DNA of 64,000 bases. Source: Luteolibacter arcticus (GTDB lineage: Bacteria > Verrucomicrobiota > Verrucomicrobiia > Verrucomicrobiales > Akkermansiaceae). Every line of letters begins with the position of its first letter. The first letter of the stretch is position 1. The DNA lies in contig NZ_JAPDDT010000003.1 in the NCBI RefSeq assembly GCF_025950235.1, forward strand, positions 372,001 to 436,000. Direction: 5' to 3'. The position numbers were made by a program, and so were the translations under genes. Below, one piece after another: positions 62,301 to 64,000 of the stretch. The notes under the pieces were generated by a model. The model ran no database searches. It was not told where the DNA came from and saw only the letters and a program-made list of their open reading frames with translations.

Positions 62301-64000
62301 TCGCTGAGGTCTGGACTCAAGCCGCGCTGGGCAAGCGGGTGTTCGACGTCTCGCTCGAAGGAACCTTGGTTCTGAACGACTTCGATATCTTTGCCGAAGT
62401 GGGTTCAAATACCGCGCTGGTCAAGGCGCTGCCGACGAGCGTGAGCGATGGATTGCTGACCATCGACCTCGCGGTGGTAGTCCAGAATCCCCAGATCTGC
62501 GCCATCGAGGTCTATCCAGTGGCATCCGGTGGCAGTGGCACCGGCGACACGGTCGCCCCGGGCACGCCGGGCAGTCCGGTGGCCGCAAACCTGACCCAGA
62601 CCTCCGTGGACCTTTCGTGGAGCGCTTCCACCGACAATGAAGGCGGTAGCGGCGTGACGGGCTATCACGTCTTCCGCCGGATTCCGGCCACCCAACCGGT
62701 GGAGGAGGCCCAATTGATCGCCACCGTGACCGGCACTTCGTTCGCCGACAGCGGCCTCGCCCCGGCAACCGGCTACGAATATCGCGTGGTCGCCTATGAC
62801 GGCGCGAACAACGCCTCGGATCCCGCCATCCTGCCCGTCACCACGGTGACTCCGGATACCACCGCGCCCACGAGTCCGAACAATCTGGCCGCCACGCCAA
62901 GCCTGGGCCAAGTGGCACTGTCCTGGCAGGCTTCCAGCGACATCGGTGGCAGCGGTGTAAAGGAGTACGTGGTCCGCCGCGACAGCATCGAGATCGCGAC
63001 CGTGACCACCCCCGGCTATACCGACACCGGCTTGATCGGGAACATCTCGGTCGTCTATGAGGTGAAGGCGGTTGACTTCGCCGGCAACTCCTCGGAATTC
63101 GCCTCGACCGAAGCCACGACGCCGCCGGATGCGGAGGCTCCGGGAGCTCCGCGCAATCTGACCGCCGTTCCCGGCAATGGCAGCATCACCTTCTCCTGGC
63201 AGGCACCGCTCGCCACCAATGACGTGAGCAGCTACCAGATCTGGCACAATGGCTCGCAGGTGACGACCGTCGGCTCGCCCGAGTATGTCGCCACCGGCTT
63301 GCAGAATGGCCAGCTCTACACCTACGAGGTGCGGACGGTGGACACTTCCACCAACGTGTCTTCCTACGCCACTGCCTCGGCTACGCCCAGAGCGCTGGCA
63401 GGTCCCGCGGTTCGCGTGAATGTCGGCGGCGGCGAATACACCGATAGTCTCGGCAATGTCTGGGTGGAGGATTCCGGCTTCTTCAACATGGGCCAGACCG
63501 CTACCAACGGCTCCATCCCCATCGCAGGAACGGAGGAGGATTCGCTCTATCGCTCCGAGCGCTACGATGGCTCGCCGGACGGTGCGGACCTCGAGTTCTC
63601 GACCGACGTGGCCAATGGCAGGTATGAGGTGAAGCTCCACTTCGCCGAGACCTACAACCAGATCACCGCCGCCGGACAGCGCGTCTTCGACGTGTATGCT
63701 CAGGAGCAACTCGCCATCGACAACCTGGACATCTTCGACCGCGTCGGCCTGAACGCCGCCTTGGTCATGGTGATCCCGGTGACCGTCACGGATGGCTCGC
63801 TCGACATCCGCTTCGACCACCTCGACATCCAGAACCCGAAGATCTGTGCCATCGAAGTCCTTGCCATCGTCCCACCCGCTCCGGCGACCTTCGCGGAGTG
63901 GCTGACCTCGAACAACCTCCCCGGCCAGACGACCGGGGACGCGGATGGCGGCGGGCTCTCTAACCTCGAGGAGTATGAACTCCAGTTGAATCCGAACGAT
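56378..64000 (+). CDS. Giant secreted propeller/FnIII/malectin-repeat protein (runs off right edge)
   Basis: At least 2541 residues; open to the end of the window. Secretory N-terminus (LNLSALMAMAFAPLAHAQ). About 45-560 is a sorbosone-dehydrogenase-like beta-propeller (LQFGPDNRLYFTQVNGTV, VQVYASGFRNPYDVLIAT). Acidic thrombospondin-3-like Ca repeats follow (DEDNDGYSNADEVSNNVDP, DSDDDNDGIVDTQDVFPID). Four malectin domains lie at about 1196-1356, 1547-1708, 1891-2047 and 2344-2498. Each ends its core with YEVRLHFAE or a variant and a (V/L)FDV...DIFxxxGxNxAL pattern. Seven FnIII domains are interleaved (2, 2, 3). The tail FAEWLTSNNLPGQTTGDADGG matches the giant protein at 22718-28213. Malectin domains bind carbohydrate, so a cell-surface glycan-binding role, possibly for the neighbouring polysaccharide, is inferred. 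The start ATG at 56378 begins a plausible signal region. Confidence 0.88.
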   Translation, partial: MKLKFLSRGSDRRFDVLPSSWRTTLNLSALMAMAFAPLAHAQQVGFNASLLKWPAGAANNKAKDVSSLQFGPDNRLYFTQVNGTVIACDVTRLGPNDYHAANAETINLVKLIPNHDDDGTYNPAPLMENGDLGFRQCTGLLVTGTAANPVVYVSSCDPRQGAGSGGTDFDLDTNSGIVSRLTKNASTGEWEKVDVVRGLPRSEENHANNGLTISADGNTLYLAQGGNTNAGAPSANFAYCAEYALSAAILSIDLVAINALPVQTDMHGQKYLYNLPTLNDPNPDRAHNGDGSDVNDPFGGNDGLNQAKLVQGGPVQVYASGFRNPYDVLIATTPGHVGKMYTFDNAANQGWGGYPKNEAVPATVTNEYVAGEPGTVNNKDGLYLISGPGYYRGHPSPIRANPAGAGWFWKVEDGPGAGLQFSAAPTTDWPPVPVSMADPQQGDFLMPGPLDGALITNTFSTTGLTEYTAPNFGGEMIGDILATQYNNQALQRIMMNGDGTVAENSSLLLKGTGYGTPLDVTCPGPGAAPTLWGTIFIGHHSSKISILEPTDFDSPGGGVCSGVFSFALDEDNDGYSNADEVSNNVDPCSPAVTPDDHDGDFLSNLLDSDDDNDGIVDTQDVFPIDALNGRSVSAPVNLDLFNDNEDLGGFFELGLRGVMLNPGQNYAAKMHVDDLIAGGTGGLFTDPFPGPGNPHGTSNTQLNGYLFGVSVDEFTGPVIASSKIGTPLFNSAPTAHQSQGMFIGNGDQDNYVKVAFNANNGAGGVEVVHEENGVILTQVIHPAPGLFAPGVLDVFAYCLVDPIAGTVHPGYSLNNGPITYVGSPLVVSGKILGAIRGSSAMALGMLATTGTVETPTFEATWDYLDVAPVTNTASAKLTISGAGTLSSSSTNTGGSFRLENNSTGGQKITSLSIDLRTGMMPDVVFDPAHTAGDHDGKAFQVDANAPEDLPAPTGTATHTFAAPHNGVDSGDGYGAITVDCSGLDFPAGRLLKFSSDIDPLSIKMTPTPVTGPGPFEAGSISGLEIVGATVTVTFDDGTVRKSRLGGLPGTSNANKGSGSDLSPAQLPTPSISVAGQASPFTTTTQPTVRVVGKPGATVQVGVFRSALRLTGHEPMYTVPGYQIDPYETNRVESYDYSEVTIGANGLVDMPLSLNYDEVLGGIHMVTAFLTDLNGHRSASSNVLTIEYDPTATPPNALFRINTGSNTSYTDTADQVWAADANTSTYNSTSGSVDTSALTAETPIAGTEDDVLYRTFRYDSSASSPLDFNFTVPNGDYEVRLHFAETWSGVTAVGQRVFDVLLEGNTAVNDLDVFAEAGSNAVLVKTLETTVNDGLLTLGLRHEVQNPFVCGIEILQLNVTGPDEEAPEPPALLTHSNLQSGSVQLAWSQASDNSGSIAGYRIYRDSLLAPLVETTSQSYQVTGLMPATEYTFGVEAFDAAGNVSTRTTLVLTTAADTQDPSAPGTLKGAPGNELAILSWLAATDDTRIQEYRISRDGNPPTTVTGLGYTDTGLTNGTLYEYSVVAVDVVGKLSSAVTVSVRPRALGPAIYRVDCGNVTGNYTDLDGRVWTVDTGYNPTANAVGPTPTTTVAISGTNAQEVYRTYRYKNRNSGVGTPMKYEFTLPNGQYELRLHFAELWTGATTPGARVFNVAVEGEPTFTNFDIFVEAGLNAALVKAIPVTVADGKMNIDFAVVTQNPQISGIEIFPLQEGPPDTTPPDAPANLVVSSKTDTSVSLAWDAPTDDATAWEVSQGSEVLGIVTATSYTITGLTPNTGYTYSVRARDAANNYSTPATLNVTTDPDTSPPSAPQNLTATPGNGIVILGWQAPTGEPVDHYQILRDEVELTTVTTPGFTDSTVTNGTTYVYKVKAVDAADNASAAATASTTPQSLGPAIYRINCGKLDGSHTDPGGNVWAADAPPYYNNNDTGTSSVTVTGTTAPEIYKTHRYKNRFSGVGTPLRYQLPVTNGIYEVRLHFAEVWTQAALGKRVFDVSLEGTLVLNDFDIFAEVGSNTALVKALPTSVSDGLLTIDLAVVVQNPQICAIEVYPVASGGSGTGDTVAPGTPGSPVAANLTQTSVDLSWSASTDNEGGSGVTGYHVFRRIPATQPVEEAQLIATVTGTSFADSGLAPATGYEYRVVAYDGANNASDPAILPVTTVTPDTTAPTSPNNLAATPSLGQVALSWQASSDIGGSGVKEYVVRRDSIEIATVTTPGYTDTGLIGNISVVYEVKAVDFAGNSSEFASTEATTPPDAEAPGAPRNLTAVPGNGSITFSWQAPLATNDVSSYQIWHNGSQVTTVGSPEYVATGLQNGQLYTYEVRTVDTSTNVSSYATASATPRALAGPAVRVNVGGGEYTDSLGNVWVEDSGFFNMGQTATNGSIPIAGTEEDSLYRSERYDGSPDGADLEFSTDVANGRYEVKLHFAETYNQITAAGQRVFDVYAQEQLAIDNLDIFDRVGLNAALVMVIPVTVTDGSLDIRFDHLDIQNPKICAIEVLAIVPPAPATFAEWLTSNNLPGQTTGDADGGGLSNLEEYELQLNPND

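Noticed and set aside
60500..62320. 606-codon minus-strand open frame and similar frames at 57680-59269 and 62405-63820
   Set aside because: All are antisense to the malectin-repeat giant, whose domains are unambiguous.

Overview
The window is GC-rich (about 63%) and gene-dense. Its features point to a Gram-negative heterotroph of the Verrucomicrobiota, most likely a Luteolibacter-like member of the Verrucomicrobiaceae. The signs are giant secreted beta-propeller, fibronectin III and malectin proteins, C-terminal 'DTDGDGLNDVAE' modules, Shine-Dalgarno-poor starts, heptamer repeats and REP-like palindromes. This placement is inferred from gene style; no rRNA or tRNA is present to confirm it.

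Layout. (1) 1-3414, minus: 5' part of dnaE, running off the left edge. (2) 3.5-6.7 kb, plus: a vapBC-type toxin-antitoxin pair, a frameshifted membrane-protein gene and a small VOC/glyoxalase-like protein. (3) 6.8-9.0 kb, minus: a compact RiPP-like operon. It has a secreted Lys/Asp-rich precursor with four regularly spaced Cys repeats, an intergenic terminator-like attenuator, a DUF692/MNIO iron enzyme and its DUF2063 partner. This is a bufferin-like arrangement with an unusual precursor and is my best candidate for an undescribed system. (4) 9.1-15.2 kb: a double-GNAT protein, a 651-bp tandem duplication carrying two small membrane proteins, two tandem TonB-like/PA14-like membrane proteins and pfkA. 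(5) 15.4-18.6 kb: a DUF1328 peptide, an LpxR-type lipid A deacylase preceded by a terminator that ends three bases before its start codon, a heptamer-repeat element flanked by 21-bp direct repeats, and a secreted trypsin-like protease.

(6) 18.9-21.8 kb and 36.9-55.9 kb: a large exopolysaccharide/capsule locus in two blocks on the plus strand. It encodes a PssD/PssE (Alg14/Alg13-like) transferase, two Gfo/Idh/MocA dehydrogenases, two initiating phosphoglycosyltransferases, two hexapeptide acyltransferases, a Wzz-BY-kinase fusion with a degenerate P-loop, a CE4-like deacetylase, five further glycosyltransferases, a Wzy-like polymerase, a Wzx-like flippase and a secreted beta-helix protein. Together these could make, modify, polymerise and export one or more repeat-unit polysaccharides. 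(7) 22.7-36.4 kb lies between the two blocks. It holds a 1831-residue propeller/cytochrome c/FnIII protein (minus), two translationally coupled FG-GAP propeller proteins and an outer-membrane beta-barrel. (8) 56.4 kb to the right edge: a protein of at least 2541 residues with a propeller, calcium-binding repeats, seven FnIII and four malectin domains, plausibly a surface glycan binder.

Cross-cutting signals. Many genes of the polysaccharide locus have a run of C just upstream of the start codon where a Shine-Dalgarno would sit. A 16-bp palindrome close to CTACGYGATCRCGTAG occurs in three intergenic regions bordering the polysaccharide and giant-protein genes. Two sigma-54-like sites lie in long intergenic regions.
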